Notes: generated by a model from the sequence alone, not told the origin. 54,750 nt of DNA from Campylobacteraceae bacterium (GCA_027100635.1 JAMOOQ010000016.1:1-54750), one strand, 5' to 3'; positions 43,543 to 54,439 are shown, counted from the first letter of the stretch. Made by a program: numbers and translations.

Positions 43543-45117
43543 ATGAAATTACTTAAAAATAAGACCATTACTTATATTCATATCGTAGCTATGTTTATAA
43601 TGCTTATTTTTGTGCTTCTTTTTACTATGTTAGTAATTTATGAAGAGTATAATGATTTTGATAGAGAGTCATCTTTTATTAGAGTTGCTTATATCAAAAA
43701 ACAAAAAGAGACCATCAAGTTTGATATAAATCGTATATTAAACTTTATCAACCACAAGTATAAAAATAGAGATATTTCAATAAGCCAGAGTATATTAAAA
43801 TTAGAAATTATAGATACTATTGAGCATCTTTATGGAAGAAAAGATGGTACAGGCTATATCTTTATATATGATTTTAATGGTACTAAATTATCAGACCCAA
43901 TTCAACCTAATAATATAGGTAAAAATCTATATCACTTTAAAGATTTAGATGGTGTAGAGGTTATTAAAAATCTAATAGCTATATCACAAAAACAAGATGG
44001 TGGGTTTGTGCAATATAGATGGATAAAACCAATAACTTCAAAAAATACTCTTAAAATATCTTATGCCAAATCATTTGATAGATGGAATTGGATGGTTGGA
44101 ACTGGTCTATATCTTGATGAAGTGGAGAAGTTAATTAGTGCTGATAAAGTAGCACTAAAAAAACGACTTATTAAATATGTAATGGAAATTTTATCTCTTA
44201 CTGTTATTTTATTTGGTATCGGATTAATTGGTATTATTATAATAAATTATATTATTAGCAGAGAGATTGATATATTTAGTGACTTTTTTCAAAAAGCATC
44301 CAAAAGTTATACTACTATTGATGAAGATAAAATCCATCTAGTTAGATTTAAAAAGATGGTAGTATATATTAATACTATGGTTACAGAGATACATAAACAA
44401 AAAGATAAACTTGAAAATAAAGTAGCACAAAAAACAGAAGATTTGAATTATCTATTAAAAAAACAAGATAGCTTTATTAAACACTCTATTCATGAGATAA
44501 ATACTCCTCTAGCTGTAATTATGACCCATATTGATATTTTTAAAATAAAATTTGGAGAAAATAAATATCTATCAAAAATAGAAGCTGGGGCGAAAATGAT
44601 AGGTAATATATATGATGATTTAGGCTATATGGTTAAAGCAGATAATTTTATATACGAAAAAGATTATATAGATTTTAGTCAATTTTTAGAGAGTCGTATT
44701 GAATTTTTTAAAGAGATAGCAATAGGTAATAGGCATAATATAGTAGTTAATATTGAAAAAGATGTTAAAATATATTTTAATGAAGTAGAGTTACAAAGAG
44801 TTATAGATAATAATCTATCTAATGCAATTAAATATGCTAAAAAAGATAGTGATATTATGATAAAATTTTATAAAGAGTTTAATCATATAATTTTGGAGTT
44901 TAAAACCAAATCATATAAAATTAAAAATACAGACAAAATATTTGAAGCTTTTCATAGAGAAGAGCATATAATAAATGGTTTTGGCTTAGGATTAGAGATA
45001 GTTGATTCTATATGCAAAAAAAACAGTATAAAGATAGAGGTAAGTTCAGATGATGAATTTACAATATTTGGCTATCTATTTCTAATAGGAGAGAAGAGTG
45101 AGAGTATTATTACTTGA
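43543..45117 (+). CDS. Cache-domain sensor histidine kinase
   Basis: 524 residues. Membrane helices about 10-32 and 210-235 flank a Cache domain (GTGYIFIYDFNGTKLSDP, DRWNWMVGTGLYLDEV), a type that often senses small carboxylates. A cytoplasmic HisKA with His317 (HSIHEINTPLAV) and a HATPase with N-box DNNLSNAIKYA and G2 box GFGLGLEIV follow; the G1 DxGxG box is replaced by FKTKSYKIKN. It overlaps the regulator gene by 20 bp and faces an acetate-uptake cluster, so acetate sensing is a reasonable guess. Confidence 0.85.
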   Translation: MKLLKNKTITYIHIVAMFIMLIFVLLFTMLVIYEEYNDFDRESSFIRVAYIKKQKETIKFDINRILNFINHKYKNRDISISQSILKLEIIDTIEHLYGRKDGTGYIFIYDFNGTKLSDPIQPNNIGKNLYHFKDLDGVEVIKNLIAISQKQDGGFVQYRWIKPITSKNTLKISYAKSFDRWNWMVGTGLYLDEVEKLISADKVALKKRLIKYVMEILSLTVILFGIGLIGIIIINYIISREIDIFSDFFQKASKSYTTIDEDKIHLVRFKKMVVYINTMVTEIHKQKDKLENKVAQKTEDLNYLLKKQDSFIKHSIHEINTPLAVIMTHIDIFKIKFGENKYLSKIEAGAKMIGNIYDDLGYMVKADNFIYEKDYIDFSQFLESRIEFFKEIAIGNRHNIVVNIEKDVKIYFNEVELQRVIDNNLSNAIKYAKKDSDIMIKFYKEFNHIILEFKTKSYKIKNTDKIFEAFHREEHIINGFGLGLEIVDSICKKNSIKIEVSSDDEFTIFGYLFLIGEKSESIIT

Positions 45118-45760
45118 AGATGAGATTATGTTACAGAGTGCTATTGAAGAATATCTAACTCATAGTGGATATGAGGTCTATTCATTTGAAGATGGAGAGG
45201 AGGCATATTTAAATATCAAACAAAATAGTTATGACCTTTTTATATTAGATATCAATACCCCATCACTAGATGGACTATCCCTATTAGAAAAGCTACAAAA
45301 AGAGCAAATTTTTGTCCCCACAATATTTATTTCAGCAATTACCCAAATAGAGCAAATTTCAAAAGCCTACGAACTAGGATGTTATGATTATCTCAAAAAA
45401 CCATTTCATCTAAAAGAGCTAACCCTCCATATTGATAGATTACTCAAAATGGCAAATATTCAATCTAAAGATTATGTAAAAATCACTAAATTTTACACAT
45501 ATAATATCAAAACTAGACGACTACTTTTTGATAACAAAGAACAAATACTCACCCTCAAACAAGCACAAATTATAAATGTTTTTGTATTAAATATAGATAA
45601 AATAGTAGATTTTAAGATGCTGAGACACTATGTTTGGATTGATAGTCATGTTGATAATGCAACTATTAGAGCAGAAATATATCGTGTACGACAAATCTTA
45701 AAAGAGGATTTGATTAAAAATATAAAGGGGATAGGGTATAGATTAAATAAGAAAATATAA
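45098..45760 (+). CDS. OmpR-family response regulator
   Basis: 220 residues. Receiver with acidic pocket LLEDE, phosphorylated Asp51 (LFILDINTPS), Ser/Thr in FISAIT and Lys in YLKKPF; winged-helix C-terminal domain (about 130-220, VDNATIRAEIYRVRQILKED, IKGIGYRLN). Partner of the kinase whose gene it overlaps by 20 bp. It probably controls the porin-actP operon; a repeat at 45830-45847 is a candidate binding site. Confidence 0.9.
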   Translation: MRVLLLEDEIMLQSAIEEYLTHSGYEVYSFEDGEEAYLNIKQNSYDLFILDINTPSLDGLSLLEKLQKEQIFVPTIFISAITQIEQISKAYELGCYDYLKKPFHLKELTLHIDRLLKMANIQSKDYVKITKFYTYNIKTRRLLFDNKEQILTLKQAQIINVFVLNIDKIVDFKMLRHYVWIDSHVDNATIRAEIYRVRQILKEDLIKNIKGIGYRLNKKI

Positions 45761-45790
45761 CACTTTTATAAGTGTAACAAAATTACACAT
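45760..45790 (+). terminator. Tandem small hairpins after the regulator gene
   Basis: ACACTT-TTAT-AAGTGT (45761-45776) followed by GTGTAA-CAAAA-TTACAC. Sequence after it is AT-rich but no clean T-run, so it may act weakly. It separates the two-component genes from the porin operon. Confidence 0.4.
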
Positions 45791-45829
45791 ATTATATTTT
45801 TATCTACAAATTATCATACTAAAATATCA

Positions 45830-45850
45830 ATGCTATGTTAATGCTATACT
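45830..45850 (+). promoter_or_regulatory. Candidate response-regulator direct repeat and -10 before the porin operon
   Basis: ATGCTAT occurs at 45830-45836 and again at 45841-45847, an 11-bp period typical of OmpR-family half-sites. The second copy runs into TATACT (45845-45850), a plausible -10, 44 bp before the porin ATG and its AAGGAGAG ribosome site. Overlap of repeat and -10 would suggest either repression or a different real promoter. Confidence 0.45.
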
Positions 45851-45893
45851 CTTGTCTCATAATTGTAAATAAGTAATTATTTAAGGAGAGAAG

Positions 45894-47219
45894 ATGAAAG
45901 AGATCGGTTCTAGTTTAGTAACATTTATGTTCTTAACAAGTAGTACGCTCCTGGCTGATGATTTATCAGATGCGTTTGATTCTGGTAAAGTATCAGGAGA
46001 GATAAGAACATTTTATATAGATAGAACATATACAGGGATAATAGAGAACAATCGTAATTCATTAGCAGTGGGCGGTAATTTAGGATTTGAGAGTAATCCT
46101 CTTGGTGGTTTTAGTTTAGGTTTTAGATTTTATACAACAAATTCTATTAATATCCATGATGGGGTTAAGAGTAGTGATAATTATGACCCATCTCTATTTG
46201 GTGATGATTTTTCATCATACTCAATGGTAGGGGAAGCATATTTAAACTATAAAATTAGTAACACTAATATAAAGATTGGTCGTCAAAAAATAAATACACC
46301 ACTTTTAGCAGCAGATGATGCAAGAATGTTACCAAACCTTTTTGAAGGTCTAGTGGTTACAAATAAAGATATTCCAGATACTACAATCATAGCATCTCAT
46401 ATTACAAAAGAATCAGTTGGGTCGTTTGGTAATGTATATGGTGCTTTAGGTAGTGCGTCGGCTGAGCAATTAGCACTTCAAAGTGGTTATGGAATTGGTT
46501 ATAAAAGAGGAACAAATGGAACATTTGTAGATTTAGGTGTTATTGCACTAGGAGATGGTACAGATACTAGTGGTGTTTCAACTGTTGGTATGATATATAA
46601 AGGGATTGATAATCTTAAACTTCAAGCATGGAACTACTACGCTTATGATATTTTAAATGCTATTTACCTTCAAGGAGATTATAAATTTAATATAAGTGAT
46701 GGTGTAAGTTTATCAACTTCTGCACAATATATTAATCAAAGTGATATAGGAGATGCTCTTGCTGGAGAGGTAGATAGCCAATATATGGCTCTAAAGCTTG
46801 GTGCTAATATTGGAAATTTAAGTGGATATGTAGCATATTCTACAACTGATTCTAATAATAATGCACAAGCAAATGGTGGTATTATTACACCATGGGGTGG
46901 AATACCAGCATTTACGCAAGGTATGGTAACAAGACATATGTTTTTTGCAGATACAGAGACTACTAAAGTTGCCCTTACTTATAATATAAAGGAGTTTGAT
47001 ATAAAAGCATCAGCATACTATGCATCATTTGATATTGGAGTAAACAATACATATAAAAATGGTACAGAGTGGACTGCAGAAGAATCAGGTTTTGATATTC
47101 AATATACTCCCAAAAGTATAAAGAATTTGAAATTGAGATTAAGAGCAAATTATCCAACAGATTTTGCACCAGGTTTAGACTGGTCGGAATATAGAGTAAT
47201 TGCTACATATAAATTTTAA
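45894..47219 (+). CDS. OprD-like outer membrane porin
   Basis: 441 residues: signal peptide (FMFLTSSTLLA about 10-22), then DDLSDAFDSGKVSGEIRTFYIDRT, the opening of campylobacterial OprD-like porins, many amphipathic beta strands and a C-terminal aromatic residue (VIATYKF) for BAM recognition. It probably brings acetate or other small carboxylates through the outer membrane, given the actP and acsA genes downstream. AAGGAGAG gives a strong ribosome site. Confidence 0.88.
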   Translation: MKEIGSSLVTFMFLTSSTLLADDLSDAFDSGKVSGEIRTFYIDRTYTGIIENNRNSLAVGGNLGFESNPLGGFSLGFRFYTTNSINIHDGVKSSDNYDPSLFGDDFSSYSMVGEAYLNYKISNTNIKIGRQKINTPLLAADDARMLPNLFEGLVVTNKDIPDTTIIASHITKESVGSFGNVYGALGSASAEQLALQSGYGIGYKRGTNGTFVDLGVIALGDGTDTSGVSTVGMIYKGIDNLKLQAWNYYAYDILNAIYLQGDYKFNISDGVSLSTSAQYINQSDIGDALAGEVDSQYMALKLGANIGNLSGYVAYSTTDSNNNAQANGGIITPWGGIPAFTQGMVTRHMFFADTETTKVALTYNIKEFDIKASAYYASFDIGVNNTYKNGTEWTAEESGFDIQYTPKSIKNLKLRLRANYPTDFAPGLDWSEYRVIATYKF

Positions 47220-47230
47220 AGGAGTAAAAA

Positions 47231-47548
47231 ATGACACAAGAAGATATTCAAAGGATTAAAAATAATCCTAAATACAACGAGTTGATAAGCAAAAGAAGTA
47301 AATTTGCTTGGACACTTTCAATTATTATGTTGGTGGTATATTATACATTTATTATGACCATTGCATTTAGCCCAGAGACATTAGGTACAAAAATTGGAGA
47401 TGGAGTTATAACTCTTGGTATTCCTGTAGGAATTGCTATTATATTTATCTCATTTATTTTAGCTGGTATCTATGTAAAAAGAGCCAATGGTGAGTTTGAT
47501 ACTTTGACTCAAGAGATTAAAGATGAATTTAATGATGGGAAGGTATAA
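47231..47548 (+). CDS. DUF485 small membrane protein paired with ActP
   Basis: 105 residues with two membrane helices (about 27-48 and 60-85), preceded by RIKNNPKYNELISKRSKFAWTLS, the DUF485 signature. Such genes sit directly before actP in most bacteria. It ends 3 bp before the ActP start. Equivalent to YjcH; role in acetate transport unknown. Confidence 0.9.
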   Translation: MTQEDIQRIKNNPKYNELISKRSKFAWTLSIIMLVVYYTFIMTIAFSPETLGTKIGDGVITLGIPVGIAIIFISFILAGIYVKRANGEFDTLTQEIKDEFNDGKV

Positions 47549-47551
47549 GCT

Positions 47552-49225
47552 ATGAAAAAATTATTATTATTAGGATTAATGTTTTCTATAACTCTATTTG
47601 CATCAGGTACAATTGAGGGTGAAATTGAAAAACAACCTTTAAATATGTCGGCTATTATTATGTTCCTTATTTTCGTAGGTGGAACACTTGTAATTACTTA
47701 CTGGGCTGCTAAAAGAACCAAAACAGCTTCAGATTTTTATACAGCTGGTGGAGGAATTACAGGATTTCAAAATGGTATGGCAATAGCAGGTGACTATATG
47801 TCAGCAGCCTCTTTCCTTGGTATTTCTGGACTTGTTTATCTTGCAGGTTATGATGGTCTTATTTACTCAATTGGTTTCCTTGTGGGTTGGCCTGTTATTC
47901 TATTTTTGGTTTCCGAACGACTTAGAAATCTTGGTAAATATACATTTGCAGATGTTGCAGCATATAGATTAAAACAAGCTCCAATTAGAACATTGGCAGC
48001 ATTTGGTTCTATTGCTACAGTTATTTTGTATTTGATTGCTCAAATGGTTGGAGCAGGTAAACTGATTCAACTTCTATTTGGTCTTCCTTATGAATTAGCA
48101 GTAGTTCTTGTAGGTACGCTGATGATTTTATATGTAACATTTGGTGGAATGTTAGCTACAACTTGGGTACAAATTATCAAAGCTATTTTATTACTTGCAG
48201 GGGCAACATTTATGGCTCTTGCTGTTTTAGCACAGTTTGATTTTTCATTTAATGATATGTTTGCAAAAGCTATTGAAGTTCATGATAAAGGTGAGTTAAT
48301 TATGGCTCCAGGTGGATTAGTTGGTGACCCTATTTCAGCTATTTCATTGGGTATTGCTCTAATGTTTGGTACTGCTGGTCTTCCTCATATCTTGATGAGA
48401 TTCTTTACAGTTTCTGATGCTAAAGAGGCTAGAAAGTCTGTATTTTATGCAACTGGGTTTATTGGTTATTTCTATATCTTAACATTTATTATTGGTTTTG
48501 GTGCGATTATTATGGTTCTTAATAATCCTGAATATCTTGATGTTGCTAAACAACTTATTTCTGGTGGGTCTCCAATTTTAGGTGGAAAAAATATGGCAGC
48601 TATTCACTTGTCTCATGCTGTTGGTGGTAACTTCTTCTTAGGATTTATTTCAGCTGTTGCATTTGCAACTATTTTAGCTGTTGTTTCTGGTCTTACACTT
48701 GCTGGTGCATCTGCAATTTCACATGACCTTTATGCAAATGTATTACATAAGGGTGGAGAAGTTGATGAAGCAAAAGAGATGCGTGTTTCTAAAATAGCAA
48801 CTGTAGTTCTTGGTATTGTTGCAATATTCTTAGGTATCGCTTTTGAACAACAAAATATTGCATTTGTAGTTGGTCTTGCATTTGCTATTGCAGCATCTGC
48901 AAATTTCCCTGTATTATTCCTATCAATGTTTTGGAGTAAACTTACAACAAGAGGTGCTGTTATTGGTGGTTCTTTAGGTCTTGCAACAGCGATTTTACTA
49001 GTAATACTTGGACCAATTGTATGGGTTGATATCTTTGGATTTCAAGATGCTATTTTCCCTTATAAATATCCAGCATTATTCTCTGTAACAGTTGCATTTT
49101 CATCTATTTGCTTCTTCTCTATTACAGACAAGAGTGAAACTGCACAAAAAGAGATTGAGGCATTTGAGGCACAAGATATTCGTTCTCAAACAGGTATTGG
49201 TGCAGAGGGTGCGTCGTCGCATTAA
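47552..49225 (+). CDS. actP: Cation/acetate symporter ActP
   Basis: 557 residues of the sodium:solute symporter family, about 13 membrane helices after a cleavable leader ([16 protein letters not shown]). Family marks include [33 protein letters not shown] and [18 protein letters not shown]. It takes up acetate (and related acids) with a cation and works with acsA at 51759. DUF485 lies just upstream. Confidence 0.95.
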   Translation: MKKLLLLGLMFSITLFASGTIEGEIEKQPLNMSAIIMFLIFVGGTLVITYWAAKRTKTASDFYTAGGGITGFQNGMAIAGDYMSAASFLGISGLVYLAGYDGLIYSIGFLVGWPVILFLVSERLRNLGKYTFADVAAYRLKQAPIRTLAAFGSIATVILYLIAQMVGAGKLIQLLFGLPYELAVVLVGTLMILYVTFGGMLATTWVQIIKAILLLAGATFMALAVLAQFDFSFNDMFAKAIEVHDKGELIMAPGGLVGDPISAISLGIALMFGTAGLPHILMRFFTVSDAKEARKSVFYATGFIGYFYILTFIIGFGAIIMVLNNPEYLDVAKQLISGGSPILGGKNMAAIHLSHAVGGNFFLGFISAVAFATILAVVSGLTLAGASAISHDLYANVLHKGGEVDEAKEMRVSKIATVVLGIVAIFLGIAFEQQNIAFVVGLAFAIAASANFPVLFLSMFWSKLTTRGAVIGGSLGLATAILLVILGPIVWVDIFGFQDAIFPYKYPALFSVTVAFSSICFFSITDKSETAQKEIEAFEAQDIRSQTGIGAEGASSH

Positions 49226-49234
49226 TTACACTAT

Positions 49235-49256
49235 CGTTGGGATTTTATTATCCCAA
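49235..49256 (+). terminator. Hairpin after actP
   Basis: GTTGGGAT and ATCCCAAC form a perfect 8-bp stem around TTTATT, 10 bp after the actP stop. The following sequence is A-rich, not T-rich, so it may stabilise the upstream mRNA or attenuate rather than terminate; the next gene begins at 49300. Confidence 0.45.
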
Positions 49257-49299
49257 CCTAGAAAAATAAAAATAAAAATTTAATTATCGGGGAAGTTAT

Positions 49300-51129
49300 A
49301 TGATAGCACTATTGGAGACATTAAAAAGCAATTTACCATTTTCACTTTTACAAAATACCCCCTTTTTGTTAATTGAAAGAACTGCACAAATTGCTTATTA
49401 TCCCAATGGTACTTCTCTGATTAATCGTAGTGCTATTGCTAATAAGCTCTTTGTTATTATAAAAGGTATTGTTGAAGCTAGAGAGGATGAAGAGCTTATT
49501 GATATATATCATTCTAATGATATATTTCTAGGTATAGAACTTATCAAAAATGAACCATCAAAATATGATTATATTGTAACAGAGGAGTTAATATGTTATG
49601 AAATTCCTATGGATACATTTTTAAAACTTTGTAATGATAACCAAGAGTTTAAATCCTATTTCTTCTCAACTATAGTTGAACGAATGGAGATGTTAAAAGA
49701 GAAAAATGATTACTCTTCTATGAGTGATTTATTAATAGCTAGAGTAGATGAAACACTACTTCATAAAATATGTGAAGTTGAAGCAGAAATGCCAATTATT
49801 GAAGCATTACAGTTTATGGAAAATTCGAATTCTACATCACTGCTTATTAAAAATGAAAACGGTTATGGGATTGTAACTGATGCAGATTTTAGGCACTATA
49901 TTTTATATAAAGAGGAAAAAAATCTTAAGACGATTTCACAAATTCAAACTTATCCTATGATTTCTATTAATAAAGGGGAATTACTATTTAATATTTTGTT
50001 GCTAATGACAGAAAATTCTATTAAATATCTTCCTGTTTTAGATGAAAATAATCAATTATTAGGTGTATTAGAACTAATTGATCTTTTAAGTTTTTTTTCA
50101 AACCAATCACACCTTATTACAGTACAAATAGCTAAAGCTCAAAGCTTAGATACTCTTATTCTTGCTTCAAGTAGAGTAGAAGTGATGGTAGATGCTTTAT
50201 ATTCCAAAGGGGTAAAAAGTCGTTATATTGCTAAATTAGTTTCCGAAATCAATAGAAAAATGTATCTAAAACTATTTGAACTTATTATCCCTACTTCTTG
50301 GCATAATCATTGTGGATTTATAGTATTAGGTAGTGAAGGTCGATCAGAACAGATACTTCGTACAGATCAAGATAATGCACTTATTTTTGAAGATAATTTT
50401 ATAATACCTGATGATATTAAAGAGGTTACAAATAAGTTTATAGAGACTTTAGATAAAATTGGTTTCCCCCGTTGTGAGGGAAATATTATGATTATTAATC
50501 CTCAATGGTGCAAATCTGTATCTGCCTATAAAAAAGATATTGATAATTGGTTTGATAAGCCATCTATGGAAGGATTTATGGATATGGCGATTTTTGTAGA
50601 TTCTATTACAGCAGGAGGTAATAATTATTTACATACTCAACTCTTGACTTACATTATGGATAAAATTAAAGAACATAAAGAGATATTAAGACACTTTGTA
50701 AAAGCTATTGATAATTTTGATTCTCCTTTGGGGATATTTTCTCAATTTGTATCCCATGATAAAGCACATAAAAATGAGATAGATATTAAAAAGAGTGCCT
50801 TATTTCCATTAGTTCATGGTGTCCGTTCGTTATCTTTAGAGTATGGCATAAGAGAGAGTAATACCACTCTTAGGATTAAAGAGCTAAATAATAGAGGTTT
50901 TATGAACAAAAAAGATGCAACAAATTTAATGGAGGCATTAGAGGTTATCAATACTTTACGAGTACAATCTCAACTAAAACAGTGGAGACGAGGTGATAAA
51001 ATTGATAATTATATATCAGTAGTTAATATTGGTAATTTAGAAAAAGATATACTTAAAGAAGCACTAAAAACTATAAATAAATTTAAAAAATTGCTCTCTT
51101 ATCATTTTCATCTTAATACGGTTAGCTAG
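49300..51129 (+). CDS. DUF294 nucleotidyltransferase-like protein with cNMP-binding and CBS domains
   Basis: 609 residues. N-terminal cyclic-nucleotide-binding-like domain (about 20-130), paired CBS domains (about 150-265), a DUF294 putative nucleotidyltransferase domain with GSEGRSEQILRTDQDNALIF (about 346-365, catalytic Asp pair) and a C-terminal DUF294_C helical domain. Homologous proteins lie beside acs/actP in many proteobacteria and probably tune acetate metabolism by modification. AGCTAG stop abuts the exonuclease start. Confidence 0.85.
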   Translation: MIALLETLKSNLPFSLLQNTPFLLIERTAQIAYYPNGTSLINRSAIANKLFVIIKGIVEAREDEELIDIYHSNDIFLGIELIKNEPSKYDYIVTEELICYEIPMDTFLKLCNDNQEFKSYFFSTIVERMEMLKEKNDYSSMSDLLIARVDETLLHKICEVEAEMPIIEALQFMENSNSTSLLIKNENGYGIVTDADFRHYILYKEEKNLKTISQIQTYPMISINKGELLFNILLLMTENSIKYLPVLDENNQLLGVLELIDLLSFFSNQSHLITVQIAKAQSLDTLILASSRVEVMVDALYSKGVKSRYIAKLVSEINRKMYLKLFELIIPTSWHNHCGFIVLGSEGRSEQILRTDQDNALIFEDNFIIPDDIKEVTNKFIETLDKIGFPRCEGNIMIINPQWCKSVSAYKKDIDNWFDKPSMEGFMDMAIFVDSITAGGNNYLHTQLLTYIMDKIKEHKEILRHFVKAIDNFDSPLGIFSQFVSHDKAHKNEIDIKKSALFPLVHGVRSLSLEYGIRESNTTLRIKELNNRGFMNKKDATNLMEALEVINTLRVQSQLKQWRRGDKIDNYISVVNIGNLEKDILKEALKTINKFKKLLSYHFHLNTVS

Positions 51130-51744
51130 ATGCTTGATAAGATAAAACAGCACTTTAATAGAAAAAATTTAAAAGATAAAGAATTTGCTTTTCTTTTTGA
51201 TGGAGTTCATAAAGATGAGATAGTAGTTTATGATTGTGAAACAACTGGATTAAATACAAAAACAGATAATATTATATCTATAGGTGCTGTTAAGATAAAA
51301 GGCGATAAAATATTAATCAATGAAGCGATTCATATATTTATTAAACAAGAGGAGGAGATAAGTCATAAGAGTATCACTATTCATCAAATAAGAAATTGTG
51401 ATTTAAAAGGAGCAATTCCTGTTAATGAAGCAATTGAGAGATTTTTGTATTATATAGGTAATAGGAAGCTAGTTGGCTACTATCTTGAGTTTGATATAGC
51501 TATGATAAACAGGTATATTAAACCAATGTTTGGTATCACTTTACCTAATAAAAGAGAGGAAGTTTCAGCAATTTATTTTGATAAAAAGATAGCTAGAATT
51601 CCTCAGGGAAATATAGATTTGAGGTTTGATACAATCTTAGAAGATTTGAATTTACCAAGACTTCAAGCTCATGATGCATTAAATGATGCAATCATGACAG
51701 CAATGATGTATCTAAAGTTACAACATACAAGAAAATTAAATTAA
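51130..51744 (+). CDS. DnaQ-like 3'-5' exonuclease (DEDDh)
   Basis: 204 residues. ExoI motif [11 protein letters not shown] (DxE), ExoII region around [14 protein letters not shown] (Asp) and Exo[17 protein letters not shown] (HxxxxxD). Removes nucleotides from DNA 3' ends or small RNA; next to DUF294 in acetate clusters in many species. Starts directly after the DUF294 stop, so translation is coupled. It is not the standard polymerase epsilon location. Confidence 0.85.
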   Translation: MLDKIKQHFNRKNLKDKEFAFLFDGVHKDEIVVYDCETTGLNTKTDNIISIGAVKIKGDKILINEAIHIFIKQEEEISHKSITIHQIRNCDLKGAIPVNEAIERFLYYIGNRKLVGYYLEFDIAMINRYIKPMFGITLPNKREEVSAIYFDKKIARIPQGNIDLRFDTILEDLNLPRLQAHDALNDAIMTAMMYLKLQHTRKLN

Positions 51745-51758
51745 AACAGGAGAGTGAG

Positions 51759-53717
51759 ATGAGTGAAATTTTTAAACCAAAAAAAGAGAAATTTAATAAG
51801 CCATTAATACAAAATATGTGCGAATACCAAGATTTAGTAGATGAATTTGATAAAGATTATGAGGGAACATGGGCAAAATTTGCTGATGAAAAGATTGATT
51901 GGTTTAAGCCTTATGATAAAGTTTTAGATGAATCAAATGCACCATTTTATAAGTGGTTCAGTGGTGGAGAGATGAATGTAGCTCATCAGTGTGTTGATAG
52001 ACATCTTGATACTAAAAAGAATAAAGCTGCGATTATCTTTGAAGGTGATAATGGCTACCAGAGAATTTTAACATATAGAGAGTTAGCTTATGAAGTTAAT
52101 AAAACTGCTAATATGTTTAAAAATCAGTTTGATGTTAAAAAAGGTGATAGAGTTGTAATCTATATGCCAATGATTCCTGAATCTGCTGTTGTAATGTTGG
52201 CTTGTGCAAAAATTGGAGCAATTCACTCTATTGTTTTTGGTGGTTTTTCTTCTGAAGCATTACGAGATAGAATTATTGATGCTGAGGCGAAATTAGTTGT
52301 TACTGCTGATGGAGCGTATCGAAAAGGTAAACCATATATGTTAAAGCCTGTTGTAGATAAGGCATTAGAATCTGGTTGTGAATGTGTTAAGAAAGTGTGT
52401 ATTGTTGAGCGAAATGGTGAAAATATTCACTGGGAGGCTGGAAGAGATTACTCTTATAATGAATTAGTAAAAAATGAATCTCCAAAATGTGAAGCAGAGC
52501 CTATGGATAGCGAAGACCCACTATTTCTATTATATACTAGTGGTAGTACAGGAAAACCAAAAGGTGTTCAACATTCAAGTGCAGGATATATTTTATGGGC
52601 TCAAATGACTATGGAATGGGTATTTGATATTCAAGAAAATGATACATATTGGTGTACTGCTGATATTGGTTGGATTACAGGTCATACATACATCGTATAT
52701 GGACCATTAGCAGCAGGTGCAACAACTGTAATGTTTGAAGGTGTTCCAACATTCCCTGATGCTGGAAGATGTTGGAAAATGGTAGAGGAGTATCAGATTA
52801 ATCAATTTTATACAGCTCCTACGGCAATTAGATTACTTCATAAAATGGGAGAAAATGAGCCTGATAAATATGATTTAAGCTCTCTTAGAATATTAGGAAC
52901 TGTTGGAGAGCCAATTGACCCTCCTGCTTGGAAATGGTATTATGAAAAAATTGGTGGTGGTAATTGTTCTATTGTTGATACATATTGGCAAACAGAAACA
53001 GGTGGACATGTAGTATCTCCACTTCCTGCTGCAACTCCAATTAAACCAGCTTGTGCAACTTTTCCACTTCCTGGAATTAGTGCTGAAGTTATTGAAGATG
53101 ATGGCACACCAACAGAGATTGGAGAAAAAGGGCTTTTATGTATCACTAAGCCATGGCCAAGTATGATAAGAACTATTTGGAATGATGACGAAAGATTTAA
53201 AAAGTCATATTTTGGTGATTGTACAAAAGATGGAAAACCTGTTTACTTCTCTGGTGATGGTGCAATGATGGATGAAGATGGATATATCACTATTACTGGT
53301 AGAACGGATGATGTTATAAATGTAAGTGGTCATAGAATGGGAACTGCAGAAGTTGAAGCAGCTATTAAAAAACATGATAATGTTGCATCCGTTGCTGTTG
53401 TTGGAAAACCTCATGAGATTAAGGGTGAAGGGATTTTTGCTTATATCGTTTTAAAATCTGTTCCAATACAACATAAAGATGATGTAGCTGGTGAGTTTGA
53501 AACAATGAAAGATATAAATGCTATAATTAAAGCAGAGATTGGTGCAATCGCTCTTTGTGATGCTATGGTATTTGTGCCAGATTTACCAAAAACTAGAAGT
53601 GGTAAAATTATGAGAAGAATCTTAAGAAGTTTAGTTAAAGGTGAAAAAATCACACAAGATACATCTACACTAGAAGACCCAAGTATTGTTGGAATTATAG
53701 AAGATATATTAAAATAA
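51759..53717 (+). CDS. acsA: Acetyl-CoA synthetase
   Basis: 652 residues, full length for Acs. ATP-binding P-loop [15 protein letters not shown] (about 257-271), [25 protein letters not shown], and the C-terminal acetylatable lysine in [12 protein letters not shown] (about 615). Makes acetyl-CoA from acetate, ATP and CoA. AACAGGAGAGTGAG gives a strong ribosome site. Acts after ActP. Confidence 0.96.
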   Translation: MSEIFKPKKEKFNKPLIQNMCEYQDLVDEFDKDYEGTWAKFADEKIDWFKPYDKVLDESNAPFYKWFSGGEMNVAHQCVDRHLDTKKNKAAIIFEGDNGYQRILTYRELAYEVNKTANMFKNQFDVKKGDRVVIYMPMIPESAVVMLACAKIGAIHSIVFGGFSSEALRDRIIDAEAKLVVTADGAYRKGKPYMLKPVVDKALESGCECVKKVCIVERNGENIHWEAGRDYSYNELVKNESPKCEAEPMDSEDPLFLLYTSGSTGKPKGVQHSSAGYILWAQMTMEWVFDIQENDTYWCTADIGWITGHTYIVYGPLAAGATTVMFEGVPTFPDAGRCWKMVEEYQINQFYTAPTAIRLLHKMGENEPDKYDLSSLRILGTVGEPIDPPAWKWYYEKIGGGNCSIVDTYWQTETGGHVVSPLPAATPIKPACATFPLPGISAEVIEDDGTPTEIGEKGLLCITKPWPSMIRTIWNDDERFKKSYFGDCTKDGKPVYFSGDGAMMDEDGYITITGRTDDVINVSGHRMGTAEVEAAIKKHDNVASVAVVGKPHEIKGEGIFAYIVLKSVPIQHKDDVAGEFETMKDINAIIKAEIGAIALCDAMVFVPDLPKTRSGKIMRRILRSLVKGEKITQDTSTLEDPSIVGIIEDILK

Positions 53718-53738
53718 ATAATAAAAAAAAGGATATAG

Positions 53739-54269
53739 ATGGCACATATAGATTTACAAGAGTTTGAGAATATGACACCTGCAATTCAAGAAAAAGCGAA
53801 ACCAATTTTGGATAAAACTGGGGAATTGGGAGATATATTTAAACTAATGGCGTTAGATGAGAATATATATATGGCAACAGATGGTATGGTTCAAGGCTAC
53901 TTACTCAATAAAACCCATCTATCATATGATATTAAAGAGTCTATTGCCCTTTTAATATCTATAGAAAATGGATGTAAAATGTGTGTAGATGTACATAAAA
54001 AGATTGCTAAAATGCTTGGTATGAGTGATAAAAGAGTAGAAGAACTACTTCAAGGAGTAGATGCTATTGATACAACAGATAGCGAAAAAGAGCTTTTGAA
54101 ATTTTGTATTAAAGCATCTAAAAAAGATAACTATAAAATCCAAAAAGATGAGATAACGAATCTTAAAACTTTGGGATATAGTGATTTACAAATATTAGAA
54201 GCAGTTGCAATTACTGGATATTTTAACTATATTAATACTCTTTCAAATGTATTTGGATTGGGAGAGTAA
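53739..54269 (+). CDS. AhpD-like carboxymuconolactone decarboxylase family protein
   Basis: 176 residues. The redox motif ExxCxxCxxxH appears as ENGCKMCVDVH (about 80-90), as in AhpD and related peroxide-handling proteins, in an all-helical fold. It follows acsA by 21 bp with AAAAAAGGATATAG ahead, so it is probably co-transcribed. Role: peroxidase or thiol-disulfide exchange; partner unknown. Confidence 0.8.
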   Translation: MAHIDLQEFENMTPAIQEKAKPILDKTGELGDIFKLMALDENIYMATDGMVQGYLLNKTHLSYDIKESIALLISIENGCKMCVDVHKKIAKMLGMSDKRVEELLQGVDAIDTTDSEKELLKFCIKASKKDNYKIQKDEITNLKTLGYSDLQILEAVAITGYFNYINTLSNVFGLGE

Positions 54270-54271
54270 AG

Positions 54272-54439
54272 TTAATTATTTAATCCAACCCATAAATGAA
54301 TGAGATTAATTTGTTTTTTTGATATGCAATTATGAGAAGAGGAGTATCTAGCCATTTTTATAGTTTGCTTTTCTTCTCTCAGTTTATCATTAATCGTCCA
54401 GACTATATCAACAGTAGATGAAGTCTTTATCTCTTCATC
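54272..54439 (-). pseudogene. Decayed ORF, unknown
   Basis: A 55-codon open stretch without a start (STVDIVWTINDKLREEKQ ... HLWVGLNN). No family recognised. It lies in the 357-bp gap before the right-hand IS and looks like the tail of a lost gene. Confidence 0.3.
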
